Assembly (NCBI GenBank): GCA_002010215.1
Contig: MTMY01000007.1
Coordinates: 50,274 to 114,273 of the forward strand
DNA from: Archaeoglobus sp. JdFR-37
GTDB taxonomy: Archaea > Halobacteriota > Archaeoglobi > Archaeoglobales > Archaeoglobaceae
Direction: 5' to 3'
DNA: 64,000 nucleotides
Under the pieces are notes generated by a model. That model worked only from the letters and a program-made list of their open reading frames with translations. It did not search any database and was not told where the DNA came from. A program made the translations under genes and the position numbers. Below, one piece after another: positions 26,162-36,400 of this stretch (its first letter is position 1; every line of letters starts with the position of its first letter).

Positions 26162-26476
26162 TCAATTTCCCCTCCACAAAAACAAAATTCCTGAGGCAAT
26201 AAGAAATGTCCCTACGATTTTTGTGAAAGCGGTGAAAATTCCCACTATGCCGAAAAGTATGGCGACAGCGGCACCAATCATCTTCGTCCTGTCAAAGTAC
26301 AGGAGCAGGGTTGGTATAACTCCGAGTACTGCACCGTATATCACTGATAGGCTGACCAGAAAAAAGACGAAGCCACCAGCCCCTTCAGCATTGCTGGCAA
26401 TATTTAAGAAGAAGAGGGCGAAAATTAGCTGGGCAAAAATGCCTGCAAGCGAGACTTGCCAGCTTCTTATTTTCAT
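26162..26476 (-). CDS. Small membrane protein (three or four helices)
   Basis: The 104-residue protein is almost entirely hydrophobic with three to four membrane segments separated by short turns. No family was recognised. It stands about 90 nt upstream of the protease gene and in the same direction, so a shared transcript is possible. Confidence 0.6.
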   Translation of the reverse strand: MKIRSWQVSLAGIFAQLIFALFFLNIASNAEGAGGFVFFLVSLSVIYGAVLGVIPTLLLYFDRTKMIGAAVAILFGIVGIFTAFTKIVGTFLIASGILFLWRGN

Positions 26477-26554
26477 TATCTAAAAGGTTTACTCAAAAAT
26501 AAAAAATTAACTGGCTGAATTGCTTGTGCTGTTAATGCTGTCAGCTACCTGACG

Positions 26555-28009
26555 TTAGCCCTTGGCAACTCCCATTGGGCGGAGTCTGGCTACCAGTGTG
26601 GATATACCAGCTCTGTGGACGACATCCACAACTTCATCACTGCTCTTGTACGCTTCCGGCGCTTCCTCAGCCAGCAGTGCTCCCTGAGTGGCCCTGACGT
26701 AGATACCCTTTCTCTCTAGGCTCTGCCTGACTATATTGCCTCTCAGCCTTCTCTTGGCAGCAGCTCTGCTCATAATTCTGCCACTTCCGTGGCATGTGGA
26801 GCCAAAGGTCTCTTCCATGGCTTTTTGAGTACCTACAAGCACGTAGCTTGGAGTTCCCATGCTTCCCGGTATGAGGACGGGCTGCCCTATCTTATTGTAA
26901 TCTGTTGGAATGTCATCCGTTCCATAGAATGCTCTCGTTGCTCCTTTTCTGTGAATAATCACTTTCCTCTTCTTTCCATCTATTTCGTGCTCCTCAAATT
27001 TCGCTATGTTATGAGCAACATCGTAGATGAGGTCCATTCCCAGATCGTCCCCGCTCATCCTGAAGATCTTCTCAAAGCTCTCTCTGACCCAGTGGGTAAT
27101 TATCTGCCTGTTGCACCATGCGTAATTTGCGCTTGCTGCCATTCCGGCAAAATAATCTCTTCCTTCCTTGCTGTTTATCGGAGCGCATGCAAGCTGCCTG
27201 TCTGGCAACTTTATCCCGTATTTCTTGACAGCTCTGTCGAGAACCTCTAGGAAGTCTGTACACACCTGATGGCCCAGTCCTCTGCTTCCACAGTGGATCA
27301 TTACCGTCACCATCCCTTCTTCCAGTCCCATGGCCTTTGCAGCTTCATCATTGAATATCTTGTCAACGTACTGCACTTCCAGAAAGTGGTTACCGCTGCC
27401 CAGAGTTCCGAGCTGGGGCTTGCCTCGATCCCTTGCTCTCCTGCTGACCTCTTCACCTCTTCCACCAGGCATTGCTCCTCCTTCTTCGCAGTGCTCAAGG
27501 TCTTTCTCTGTGCCATATCCATTCTCAACCGCCCACCTTGCACCGCTCACGAAGATTTCATCCAACTCTTTGTCGCTAACCTTCAGTCTTCCAGCACTGC
27601 CGACTCCAGAGGGGATTGCGACGAAGAGCTCATCAATGAGCTTCTTTATTATCGGCCTGACATCATCAATTCTGAGATTTGTTCTGAGCAGCCTGACACC
27701 GCAATTTATGTCAAAGCCAACGCCTCCTGGAGAAATAACACCCTCCTCTGCATCAAATGCTGCCACTCCTCCAATTGGGAAGCCGTAACCAACGTGGACG
27801 TCGGGCATTACAAGTGAAGCCTTATAAATTCCGGGCATCGTAGCAACATTAGCAGCCTGATCAACCGCCCCCTCTTCAAGCATCTCCATAAGGCGCCGGT
27901 TAATATAAAAATAAGCCGGCACATTCATTCCTGGCTTGTAGCCTTTTGGCAGTTCCCATTTATAATCGGTAATCTTCCTGAGAACACCTTCCATTCCTCC
28001 TCTTGCCAT
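26555..28009 (-). CDS. rtcB: RNA ligase RtcB
   Basis: RtcB joins 2',3'-cyclic phosphate and 5'-OH RNA ends, and in archaea completes tRNA splicing, using GTP and manganese. The 484-residue protein has the metal-binding [11 protein letters not shown] segment with the catalytic Cys (about 95), the [11 protein letters not shown] motif, the guanylated His in [13 protein letters not shown] and HRKGATRAF, and the C-terminal [10 protein letters not shown] block. No intein is present. The ATG at 28009 lies six bases after GGAGGTG; the in-frame GTG three codons earlier sits inside that ribosome binding site and is not the start. Confidence 0.95.
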   Translation of the reverse strand: MARGGMEGVLRKITDYKWELPKGYKPGMNVPAYFYINRRLMEMLEEGAVDQAANVATMPGIYKASLVMPDVHVGYGFPIGGVAAFDAEEGVISPGGVGFDINCGVRLLRTNLRIDDVRPIIKKLIDELFVAIPSGVGSAGRLKVSDKELDEIFVSGARWAVENGYGTEKDLEHCEEGGAMPGGRGEEVSRRARDRGKPQLGTLGSGNHFLEVQYVDKIFNDEAAKAMGLEEGMVTVMIHCGSRGLGHQVCTDFLEVLDRAVKKYGIKLPDRQLACAPINSKEGRDYFAGMAASANYAWCNRQIITHWVRESFEKIFRMSGDDLGMDLIYDVAHNIAKFEEHEIDGKKRKVIIHRKGATRAFYGTDDIPTDYNKIGQPVLIPGSMGTPSYVLVGTQKAMEETFGSTCHGSGRIMSRAAAKRRLRGNIVRQSLERKGIYVRATQGALLAEEAPEAYKSSDEVVDVVHRAGISTLVARLRPMGVAKG

Positions 28010-28127
28010 AAAATTCACCTCCTGCGTAATTAATTGTAACTCGAATTTAATACACTTTAACCCAACTGCACCTAATTACTTTAGCCGCGTTATCAAAAAA
28101 GGTAAAACTGATATTAATCTTTTCCAC

Positions 28128-28931
28128 ATGCTGGCTGTGGAGCTGTCAGTCCTCTTCAGTGGAGAGTTCGGAAGGCGTTTCGTAGCACACCTTGCATATC
28201 CGAGAAGCTGTGCATATTTTGGAGCATGCGGGATAGATGAATGTGATTACTGCAAGGACTGGGATTTTTCCAGCAATTTGAAAATGGCTCATGAGCTGGA
28301 TGAACCTAGCGCATACGGCACGTACATCGATTATGTTGATTCAATCCTTCCTGAAATCCAGCAAGCTGACATCATGGTTGCCATAAATCTGCATCCCGAT
28401 ATTCTTGCGGAAATTCCGGCCATTATTGCTGAGAAGGGTTACAGACTCCTGATTGTCCCTGCTGAAGATGGAAGGTGGTGCCCTCCTGGCCTGAGGGGAC
28501 AGCTTAAGAGAAAATGTGAGGAATACGGATTGTATTTTGCAGTTCCGAAACCCTTCTGCTCTCTCCGTGGCGATGGTGTTGTGAAGGAATTCGTAAGACA
28601 ATTCAGGCTGGGAATGCCGGAGTTTGAAGTGAAGATAGAGGGGAACAGAATCGTGGAGGCGAGGGTGATAACCTCCGACCCCTGCGGAAATGCCTATTAC
28701 GTTGCCAGAAGGATGAAGGGCCACATCATTGAGAGCGTTGAAGAGTTCTGGAAAGACATCCACCAGCATCAGTGTGCCTATCCATGCATGGCAAGTATGG
28801 ACAGGGATGCAGAGCTGAAAGAAGCCCCTTTCCATCTGGCTGGCTACATAATGGTGTACCAGTTCAGCAAGGCATGCGGAATAGATGCCTCAGAGTTCGT
28901 TCCGGAGTATTTCAGGAGTTATTTTGGTTGA
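28128..28931 (+). CDS. DUF166 family protein
   Basis: The 267-residue protein belongs to DUF166, an archaeal family sometimes labelled thymidylate synthase-like. It is rich in conserved Cys: ACGIDECDYCKDW near residues 33-45, WCPPGL, DPCGNAYYVA and HQCAYPCMASMD. The spacing suggests metal or cluster binding. Function is unknown; the thymidylate synthase label is not supported by catalytic motifs that I can see. It is divergent from rtcB. Confidence 0.78.
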   Translation: MLAVELSVLFSGEFGRRFVAHLAYPRSCAYFGACGIDECDYCKDWDFSSNLKMAHELDEPSAYGTYIDYVDSILPEIQQADIMVAINLHPDILAEIPAIIAEKGYRLLIVPAEDGRWCPPGLRGQLKRKCEEYGLYFAVPKPFCSLRGDGVVKEFVRQFRLGMPEFEVKIEGNRIVEARVITSDPCGNAYYVARRMKGHIIESVEEFWKDIHQHQCAYPCMASMDRDAELKEAPFHLAGYIMVYQFSKACGIDASEFVPEYFRSYFG

Positions 28932-28974
28932 TTTGTGAGCGGATTTGACGAACCTGAAACTGAGGAAAAGACTG

Positions 28975-29796
28975 TCACTGCTTATTCAGTGCTCTGGCAG
29001 ATACAAGCATTGCAGAGGCGACGATGAGTGCAGCCCCAACATACTGTTTCGGTGTTAGTGTTTCAGCAAGCATCAGTGCGGAGAACATGTATGCAAAGAC
29101 CCCTTCAAGTGAAAATATTATGGCAGCATCAAAAGATGTTGTATGCCTTTGCAAATGATTCTGGAGCATTTTGGCCAAGAATGTGGCGAAGAACGCTGTT
29201 ATGGCAATTGCAATGACAACATCGCTGTTTAACTCCATCTGCCATCTTAGGGATGCCGGAATGGCTGAAAGAAAGCCGGTTGCAAGAACCTGAGAGAAAG
29301 CAAGCTCTGTGGGGTTGAGGGATTTTGAGTAGTGAGATATCATAGCGATTTCAGCAGCGAAGAATATTGCGCAGAGGAGAATCAAAAAGTCGCCAAAAGC
29401 AGCCTCACCGTATCCGCTTATGAGATATGCACCACTCAGGGCTGTAAAGGCCAGAACTGTATCAATTCCATCGATTCTCTCCTCGTACAGCAGCAGAGAT
29501 ATGAGGGGTGTGAATACAACATAGAGGGTTGTTATGAAACCGGCATTGGTAGCTGTTGTGTATTCCATTCCAACTGTCTGAAATGTGTAGCCCAAGAAGA
29601 CCATCAGGCCTATTTTCAGGCCATCAACACTGAGTTTTCGGGCGATGGGGAGGAAAAAGAGAGATGCAAGAAGGAAGCGGACTGTGTTAAAGGAGAAGGC
29701 TGATGAAGAGTCCAGAGCTATTTTTATAACCGGAAAGGTGAGTCCCCATATCAGCGCAACAGCAACAAGTCCTAAATCTGAGTAGAATCTTTTCAT
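28975..29796 (-). CDS. EamA/DMT-superfamily transporter
   Basis: This 273-residue protein has about ten membrane helices arranged as two repeated EamA halves (first half begins VALIWGLTFPVIK, second half IAMISHYSK..., with FFATFLAKMLQNHLQ before the final helices). Members move small metabolites such as amino acids or nucleosides. The substrate cannot be told. It converges with DUF166 at its 3' end. Confidence 0.85.
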   Translation of the reverse strand: MKRFYSDLGLVAVALIWGLTFPVIKIALDSSSAFSFNTVRFLLASLFFLPIARKLSVDGLKIGLMVFLGYTFQTVGMEYTTATNAGFITTLYVVFTPLISLLLYEERIDGIDTVLAFTALSGAYLISGYGEAAFGDFLILLCAIFFAAEIAMISHYSKSLNPTELAFSQVLATGFLSAIPASLRWQMELNSDVVIAIAITAFFATFLAKMLQNHLQRHTTSFDAAIIFSLEGVFAYMFSALMLAETLTPKQYVGAALIVASAMLVSARALNKQ

Positions 29797-29820
29797 AGTG
29801 GAGCCCTTTATAAATGGTTC

Positions 29821-30666
29821 TCACAGGTTCTCATTCTTGAAAATCCCTGAATATGGAGTTGTGTAATCGGTGAGCTTTATGAAGACTAGCTGTACTATTC
29901 TGGCGTTTCTTTTCAGCCATAACCCATCCTCGTTATACACTACCAGTCCAACCTCACTTCGCCCTGAATAGCCGGCATCCCAGACTGCAGTGAGAACGTT
30001 GGCACCGCTCCTTACTAGCGTTGACCTCGGCCTGGCAATAGCCATGATGTCTCTGCTCAGGCTGATAACTTCATTGAGATAGGCTCTGTAAACTCCTCTG
30101 GGCAGAAACACCCAGTCATCGCTGAAGGAAATCTCCTCCACCTCGGGCAGTTTTCTTTCAGAATTGTCGAAGTCTATTCTGCCAGCCCCCTTAATCCTTC
30201 CAATGGCCCTCAGGGTGCAGTCGAAGCCGTTGGGCTGGAGCTGAGTGCTAAGATCGATGTAGTCTTTTATCAGACCCTCATCTTTTATGCGCTTGGCAAT
30301 ATCCTTTGCTGTGAGAACGCTACCCATTGGTAGGTCATAAAATTCAGAAAAAGGTTTGATGTCCAGAACAGGAGAGCCGGGCAAAGCATCGAGCCCCTCA
30401 ACCTCAATGACATCTCCCTCTATCTTCCTGACTACCACTGCAGTCATACCAATCCTGTTCGGCCTGTAGGGACTCCGGGTGGAGAAAACACCCCTCAAAG
30501 GTTGGGACTTGTCTCCCTTTGGATGAACTTTAAGGGCTTCTTCTGCAAGATGAAACTGATAGAGAATCCAGACTCTGTCACCTTCTTTCAGGCCATCAAG
30601 TGCCGGCAGGAACTCGTTGTGGATTCGGATTCTCTTTTCGTCGATAACTTCTCCAACAGCCTTCAT
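29821..30666 (-). CDS. Fusion of a TrmO/TsaA-like domain and a dCTP deaminase/dUTPase-like domain
   Basis: Residues 1-115 match TsaA/TrmO, which N6-methylates the t6A base of tRNA: GEVIDEKRIRIH, then RGVFSTRSPYRPNRIGMT (about 58-75), VEGLDALPGSPVLDIKPF. Residues 120-281 match dCTP deaminase/dUTPase: IKDYIDLSTQLQPNGFDCTL, a FLPRGVYRAY strand, the trimer motif ARPRSTLVRSGANV (about 208-221) and WDAGYSGRSEVGL. Both halves have family-typical length. The fusion is in one frame without a gap. The combination links tRNA modification with pyrimidine nucleotide pool control in one polypeptide; the reason is unknown. Confidence 0.8.
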   Translation of the reverse strand: MKAVGEVIDEKRIRIHNEFLPALDGLKEGDRVWILYQFHLAEEALKVHPKGDKSQPLRGVFSTRSPYRPNRIGMTAVVVRKIEGDVIEVEGLDALPGSPVLDIKPFSEFYDLPMGSVLTAKDIAKRIKDEGLIKDYIDLSTQLQPNGFDCTLRAIGRIKGAGRIDFDNSERKLPEVEEISFSDDWVFLPRGVYRAYLNEVISLSRDIMAIARPRSTLVRSGANVLTAVWDAGYSGRSEVGLVVYNEDGLWLKRNARIVQLVFIKLTDYTTPYSGIFKNENL

Positions 30667-30725
30667 GCTATCACCATGTGGCTCTTCAGTATTCCTTCAG
30701 TACCTTCCTTATTCCATTTGCTCTA

Positions 30726-31049
30726 TTATTCCATGAAGTCCACGTAATAAGCGTCCACCTCGTCATATAGCTTTAACTTTTTCGCAATGTAAACAGCCAG
30801 AATGTGGGCACAGGCTTTTTTTGCCTTCAAATTTATCTGAAAATCGGGGCAGTCGCAAAAACTGTTGTCAACAACATGCTCTTCCTCGCCAACCACCACA
30901 AAGAAGTCCCTGTACCTCTTAACTCTTTTTTCCTTGAGGTAGAAAAAAGCCTTCTCTCCCCTCTTCCCGTGATTTATTAATAGGGCTCTGTAGAGCCCGT
31001 AGTCGAGCTTTCCCCGCTCAAGCTCTTTCGCAACTTCATCAGAAATCAT
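30726..31049 (-). CDS. SWIM zinc finger protein
   Basis: The 107-residue protein ends with the SWIM signature CxCx(n)CxH: FCDCPDF, then ACAHILA about 12 residues later. SWIM domains bind zinc and take part in DNA or protein contacts. A basic strand-rich N-terminal half precedes it. The start overlaps the DUF2150 stop by 4 nt, so the pair is translationally coupled; their relation is unknown. Confidence 0.8.
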   Translation of the reverse strand: MISDEVAKELERGKLDYGLYRALLINHGKRGEKAFFYLKEKRVKRYRDFFVVVGEEEHVVDNSFCDCPDFQINLKAKKACAHILAVYIAKKLKLYDEVDAYYVDFME

Positions 31050-31612
31050 TCCTCTTCGCTGCTATCTATCTCACTCAGAATCATGGTTGTGTTTATCGCA
31101 TCCACGCCGTCTATCCAGTTGATAATCATAAGGTCTTCATCTGGAATTTCTATGTCCTCAGGCAGCTTCTCTCCCTTGAATATCTTCGCACCCATTCTGG
31201 CAATGGCATCGAAGGCTCCCTCTATATCTCCACTTGTCTCCTTCTGGACAGCTTCCTTTAAAAGAGCCTCAAAACTCTTCTTGCTGATCTTGCCCTCTAG
31301 AGCCAGAACAGCCGATCTGGCTATGACCCTCATGGCCTCGCGAAGGTACTCAAAGACGTCGTTCTTGAATTCATCGCCCAAATCAATTCTGGATGAGATG
31401 ATATCTTCCATCTCCTGAAGCTCTTTTGCTGCATCGCTTTTTGTGATCTCTCTCTCTTTAACAGCCCTTATTATGTTAACACACGCCACAACGAAGTCTT
31501 CCAGCATCTGATCGAGCACCGACAGGCTTTCCGGGTCTTCAGGAACCAACTCGGTCTCCTTGATACGCGCTATCCAGTTGTTGAACCTAGTCTCGCTATA
31601 GTAATTACCCAT
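31046..31612 (-). CDS. DUF2150 family archaeal protein
   Basis: This 188-residue, acidic and helical protein matches DUF2150, an archaeal family of unknown function. Landmarks are YSETRFNNWIARIKE at the start and the DLMIINWIDGVDAINTTMILSEI segment (read in parts) at the end. It leads a two-gene unit with the SWIM protein. Confidence 0.72.
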   Translation of the reverse strand: MGNYYSETRFNNWIARIKETELVPEDPESLSVLDQMLEDFVVACVNIIRAVKEREITKSDAAKELQEMEDIISSRIDLGDEFKNDVFEYLREAMRVIARSAVLALEGKISKKSFEALLKEAVQKETSGDIEGAFDAIARMGAKIFKGEKLPEDIEIPDEDLMIINWIDGVDAINTTMILSEIDSSEEE

Positions 31613-31835
31613 CCTTATCTCCCTCCAACTCTGTCAAGTCTCGCCATGGCTTTATTTATTACCTTTACCCCTCTGTTTTTTGATGGGCATTAATGGTTTC
31701 AGTTCGGTCTCTATCATTCCTATTTTGCCCCCATTTTTCAGCCCACCCACTCAACTCCGCCGTCCAGATAATTGTGCAAGAGAAATAAATTAAAGGGAAC
31801 AACACTCAGACCCTCTGACAAAGCCTTGGCAAAAC

Positions 31836-31845
31836 CTTTAAAAAT
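31836..31845 (+). promoter_or_regulatory. Likely TATA box of tRNA-Ser
   Basis: CTTTAAAAAT lies about 45-54 nt before the mature tRNA 5' end. This allows a transcription start about 20 nt upstream of the tRNA, to be trimmed by RNase P. Confidence 0.4.
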
Positions 31846-31889
31846 CCCTGAAAAATGATTTTTTAGTGCCGTCATAATTATCCAAAGCT

Positions 31890-31970
31890 GCCGGGGTTGC
31901 CGAGTGGTAAGGCGTCGGTCTGCTAAACCGATGGGCTCTGCCCGCGTGGGTTCGAATCCCACCCCCGGCG
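31890..31970 (+). tRNA. tRNA-Ser (anticodon GCT)
   Basis: A complete cloverleaf can be drawn: acceptor GCCGGGG pairs with CCCCGGC, the D-arm is GCC/GGC, the anticodon stem TCGGT/ACCGA holds loop CTGCTAA with anticodon GCT, a long variable arm (about 14 nt, TGGGCTCTGCCCGC) is typical of tRNA-Ser, and the T-arm is GTGGG-TTCGAAT-CCCAC. The discriminator is G, as expected for serine. No intron and no encoded CCA are seen. It is the last conventional gene before the accessory island, which starts about 200 nt downstream. Confidence 0.95.
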
Positions 31971-32181
31971 TGTCTCCTTTTGGTTCAACGCCTTTTTACA
32001 CTGTTTTATATGCCTATAGGATCCACTATCACCCAGTAAAAACACTTCATTAATAAAATGATGTTAAACTACTATCTCACTAGCCATGGCATTATAGAGA
32101 AAAGATATCGTTGAGGAAAGAAAAGACGAATAATCATGAGATACATCTCAACAAACGTGTATTTATGTTACACTAATATAA

Positions 32182-32664
32182 TCAAACAGTTTGGACATTT
32201 CTTTTAAATCTTTTTGCGAACTCCCTCAAAGTCCCTGCAATTATATCCATTGATTTATACTGCTTACTTTCACCAAATGTATTTCTAGTAATAAATACCA
32301 ATTCTACAATAGAGGAAATATTTTTACCGGCTCTTGAAAGTTGTCCATCAAGCACTTCTTTTAGATACCAATCCCATTTTGCTGGATTTGGTGACCTCCT
32401 GTTAATCAAGATGTAACTAGCAACAATGGGTGCAAGATCAGGTCTCAACGAATAAACTCTTGTATTTTTTTCTGCCGAAATTGATTCTAACCCTTCCCAA
32501 ACGCTCGGATTTTCCACTATCCTATTAAAAACATGTAGTGCTGCATCCCCTGTCACTTTCGCGATAGGGGTTTTATCTCTCGAATATAACGTTAATTCAG
32601 GTCTCTTTTTTTCCTTAAGCATGAGGTAATAATCTGGTGTTACATCCATTCGATTCACCTCCAA
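32182..32664 (-). CDS. Unknown protein at the end of the DUF1156/DUF499/PglZ-like operon
   Basis: This 160-residue protein has no family I recognise. It reads as a mixed alpha/beta domain with a basic C-terminus (REFAKRFKRNVQTV). It starts 10 nt inside the PglZ-like gene, so its expression is coupled. Its place suggests an accessory subunit of the methylase/ATPase system, for example a small adapter or a specificity factor, but nothing in its sequence shows that directly. Confidence 0.6.
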   Translation of the reverse strand: MEVNRMDVTPDYYLMLKEKKRPELTLYSRDKTPIAKVTGDAALHVFNRIVENPSVWEGLESISAEKNTRVYSLRPDLAPIVASYILINRRSPNPAKWDWYLKEVLDGQLSRAGKNISSIVELVFITRNTFGESKQYKSMDIIAGTLREFAKRFKRNVQTV

Positions 32665-33440
32665 GAAATTAGATAAAGAGCATACTTGCTAAATTTAAGT
32701 GTTCCCTCTTCCGATGGATGTGTAACATAAAGGACATTACTCCTTTCTATAACGTTGTAGCCATGATCTGAAGTTAATAGGATGCTACCGTACTTAGTGG
32801 TTAATTGTAATACTTTCTCAAATATCTTTTCAATAGGAACTGCTTGAATAAAATCTCTAACATGAATGAATGATGAAGCATGTACAAGTCTATCGAAATA
32901 AGACAATTTGTCATTATAGGTTGCGTTAAAGCGTTCAGACAGTAATTCGGAAAATTTCTTGATCGTACCAAACTCTCCGAGCTGCTTTGTTAAATAACTA
33001 GTCACACCACCAATATTTACAAAATAAATGTTAGGAATAGTTGCATTTAATTTCTTCTTTTTTAGTCCTGTTAAAATCGTTATCACCTCTATGGGTGAAA
33101 AGCAGTCAATTACATAGACGGAATCGACCCCATCTATTTTCTTTTTAAGCTGCTTAATCACAAATTCGAGGTCAGAATACTCAACTTTTACTTCAAGAGC
33201 ACCCAACAATTTTCTTGCAACCCTCACACCTTCGAAAAAGGGGTCAAATAGTATTCTCTCGTAAATGGTTGTTAAGTCCGGAATAGAGGTTTTCAAAAGT
33301 AAGACCTTTTCGCTTTCTTGTATACCAAAACCGGCTCTCAAAAAGGTTGCAAATACTAGGCGGTATATCTCCCCGATTTCAGCATTGGGAAAACTCTGGT
33401 CGATTATTTCTGAAAGTTCATCAGATATGGCTGATATCAT
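32655..33440 (-). CDS. Miniature PglZ-like (alkaline phosphatase superfamily) protein
   Basis: The 261-residue protein shows the two metal-site landmarks of alkaline phosphatase/PglZ proteins: VYVIDCFSPIE (Asp112, with Ser115 as possible nucleophile position) and ILLTSDHGYNV (Asp225-His226-Gly227). A VTHPSEEG segment at about 240 may replace the His-Gly-Gly motif that closes PglZ. BREX/Pgl PglZ proteins are much larger, about 800-900 residues, so this would be a core-only version. It begins with a 4-nt ATGA-type overlap with the DUF499 gene, so it is part of the same operon. The assignment rests on these motifs and context and needs a profile or structure comparison. Confidence 0.55.
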   Translation of the reverse strand: MISAISDELSEIIDQSFPNAEIGEIYRLVFATFLRAGFGIQESEKVLLLKTSIPDLTTIYERILFDPFFEGVRVARKLLGALEVKVEYSDLEFVIKQLKKKIDGVDSVYVIDCFSPIEVITILTGLKKKKLNATIPNIYFVNIGGVTSYLTKQLGEFGTIKKFSELLSERFNATYNDKLSYFDRLVHASSFIHVRDFIQAVPIEKIFEKVLQLTTKYGSILLTSDHGYNVIERSNVLYVTHPSEEGTLKFSKYALYLISWR

Positions 33441-36400
33441 TCTACCCGTGCAGATTTGAGATATTGAGCGATTTCCTGTTTTTCAACACTTCTATTTTGC
33501 AAGTGAAGCGTTAGTTCGGGAGCGGATTTGAACCTCTTTGCTAAGGCAAGGATAAATCTCATTATCACATCTAAGTCCTCCCTTTCGATTTTACCCATTT
33601 TTATGTCTATATTAAAGTCTTTAAAATTCATTGCTATACGTCCCCCTTCAATGAACCTTTCTTTCTCCTGAACGAACCTTAAGACATCACTTATACACTT
33701 TTCATCTGCTATTTGATAAATAATTTTCTTTGCATAATCTTTTTCCTCTTTCTCCTCTTTTACAGCAAACTTCAGCATGTATTCGTCATCCGGGGTTGTT
33801 AGCTCATGTAATGATTCAATAACAAACCTGTATTCCCCTTCTGTTTTTGGTAAAGGCACTTCAAATGCTAATTCCACACTTTCTCCAGTCTCTAATTTCC
33901 CAGCAGGATAAGATTCTATGAGACTTCCATCATCCGCATTCTTTATCCTTACTATGCAGTTACCAGTTGCACCCTCATTAATTACTTTTACCGATACCTT
34001 AACGATTTCACCAGGGTCGTAAAACAGCTTATATGGGGAGTACGAAACTTTTAATATCATTTTTGGCTCTTTTGGATGGTATTCAAATCTAATTTTCTTA
34101 TCAGAACGATCGACTTTTATCCTGACTACTTTATCTGGGAAGTCAATGATTTTGTTATTTAGTTTGTTAAGTGCCTCATTGGCGAGATCCACATTAATAG
34201 GCAGAACACCATAATTACCCACTATGAAGTTTTCAAATACTTCCTCAAGACTTATGTATTCCTTCCCATTTTCTGCAACGACTTCAACTATTTTTTTGTA
34301 TATAACATCTCTAAGCGCTCCTGCATTATCTTCAAAGCCTACTATACTGAGAATTTCCTCTAAAAACTTCCCAACAATGTTTGAGTACTCTTCAAGTTTT
34401 CCTGCGGATCTACCAACCAAGTGTTTAATTTTCTCATCTTTCTTTTTATAGAATGCATCTGATGAAGTATAGCATTTCTCCTGAACCTTATAGTAAATTG
34501 GTTTTTCATAGATTGATAAGATGCTGGCGATAATCTCTCTACCATTTCTAATCTGCTGCTGATTTGCAGAATTCCTTGCATCCCTAATCTGCTGTTGAAT
34601 GGCTATACTAAGCTGCCTCATAATATTTTTCTCGTCTATTTCTTCTCGTTTTCTAATAATTTCTTGTCTTATCTCCTCAGAGTACTTCTTAATAACTTCT
34701 TGTTCTTCTTTCAGGTAATCTAAAAATCGTGCTGTTGCTGTGTAATCGATGAGAGTATCAACGGCAGTCTTTAGCTTAGATGTATTTGGCAATGCAACGA
34801 TTAAAAACGGCGGTCTGTTCACTTCATTAAGAAGTTCATTTATTCTTTTCGTTATTTCATCCAAAACTAAGTCATAACCTCTTAATTCTATTGCGTTGAA
34901 AAGCTGCAAATCCCAAGGTGGGATAAGGACTATGTTAGGTTTATCAAATTCCAGAGACTGTAAGAATTTTCCTGAGACCAACGACTCAAAATCCTCTGTT
35001 ACAATTCTGCTTTTATTTCCACGCAATCTTAAAAAGATGCCATATAATCTGGAGTTCCGGAGGTAATTCGGAACCCCCATTTCCTCAACTTTCTTCCTTT
35101 CCTCTATAATATGGGATTCCCTAATGCTAAAGATATGTTTTATTACTGATGGGAAGTAGTATCTGTCTCCATTTAAAGTCCGCTCCACTACCCTTGCACT
35201 TCGGATTTTTAATTCTGTTAAGGCATTTGGATATGATTCGAGGATATCGTTGACTTCATCACTTTTTGTTGTAGAGATGATAGATGCCTGAATATCTTTA
35301 ACTGTAGTTCCATATTTTTTACTTTTTTCACCAAGTTCTATTAAAGCTAAAATATTTGAGGTTGTACCCTTTGATAAAATAACTTTGCTTATGACGTCAA
35401 CAACTTTAGGATTGTTTGAGGATTCAATTGCTTTAGAAATATCGGAAAGAATCGAGAACCACTCGATCTGGGCAGCATCATCAAGAGTGTCATGTAATGA
35501 AGCCTGATTTAGGCTTAAAAATCTAACGCCTAGCGTAGGGACTTCTGGCTCTGAGATCAATGCAGATTTTGCAGCATCTTTTAATATACTGATAACGGTT
35601 CTAACATATTCAGTTCTTGGAAACTCCGATAGATCATGAACTTTCCTAAGTAAATTTGAAAGATCCGGAGAGAGAGGATAGTACTGCTTGATCTCTGATA
35701 AATAATTCTGAAGTTCTGTCTCATCATCAAAAACTTGATATTGTCTTAGAATTGACTCAATGTAGTCTATAACAGAGTTCTTTGCTTTTTCAATATCGCT
35801 TATAGTTCTAAAAACTCTAAACTTTGCAATTTCTATGTTTTGGCGTGGGCTAACTTGCAATGGGGTAGCTTCTAAACCACCTGTGTACCTCTTTAACCGT
35901 TCCCTCAAGTCAACTTCTATTAATGTTTTTAACCCCTCAATCTTCTTCGAAAAACTTTCGTCATCTGCATAGTACTTGATTTTACCATCAAGAGAACGCA
36001 AATCTTGCTCAGCTAAAGCATATACTATAACCAAGGATACCCCGATTCTCTGCAATTCTTCTGCTGCTGAGGATAAGAAGCTTATAAGTTTTCTTGCATC
36101 ATCTATCAGCTCATCATTTTTCTGATCTTTTGCTGTATCTATTCTTTTAATTATCCCATAGCCGAGTTCATCGATAAGCAGAAGGATTCTTGGCATTTTT
36201 CCATATTTTTTCAACTCCTCGGCAAATCTTACAAAAAAAGCAATGAGCTCTGAGGGATTATTTGAAAGTTTGTATTCATCGTGAGTTTCGAAGAGGTTTA
36301 TTAGAGTCCTTATCATCTCTGGATCCTTGTTGAAGGTTACATCTTTAGCATAGGCTTTAAGAAGCTCTACAAGTGTCTTCAATGGAGGCTCTTTATCACT

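Noticed and set aside
27269..27817. 182-codon plus-strand frame over rtcB
   Set aside because: It is a shadow of rtcB; catalytic motifs are all on the minus strand.
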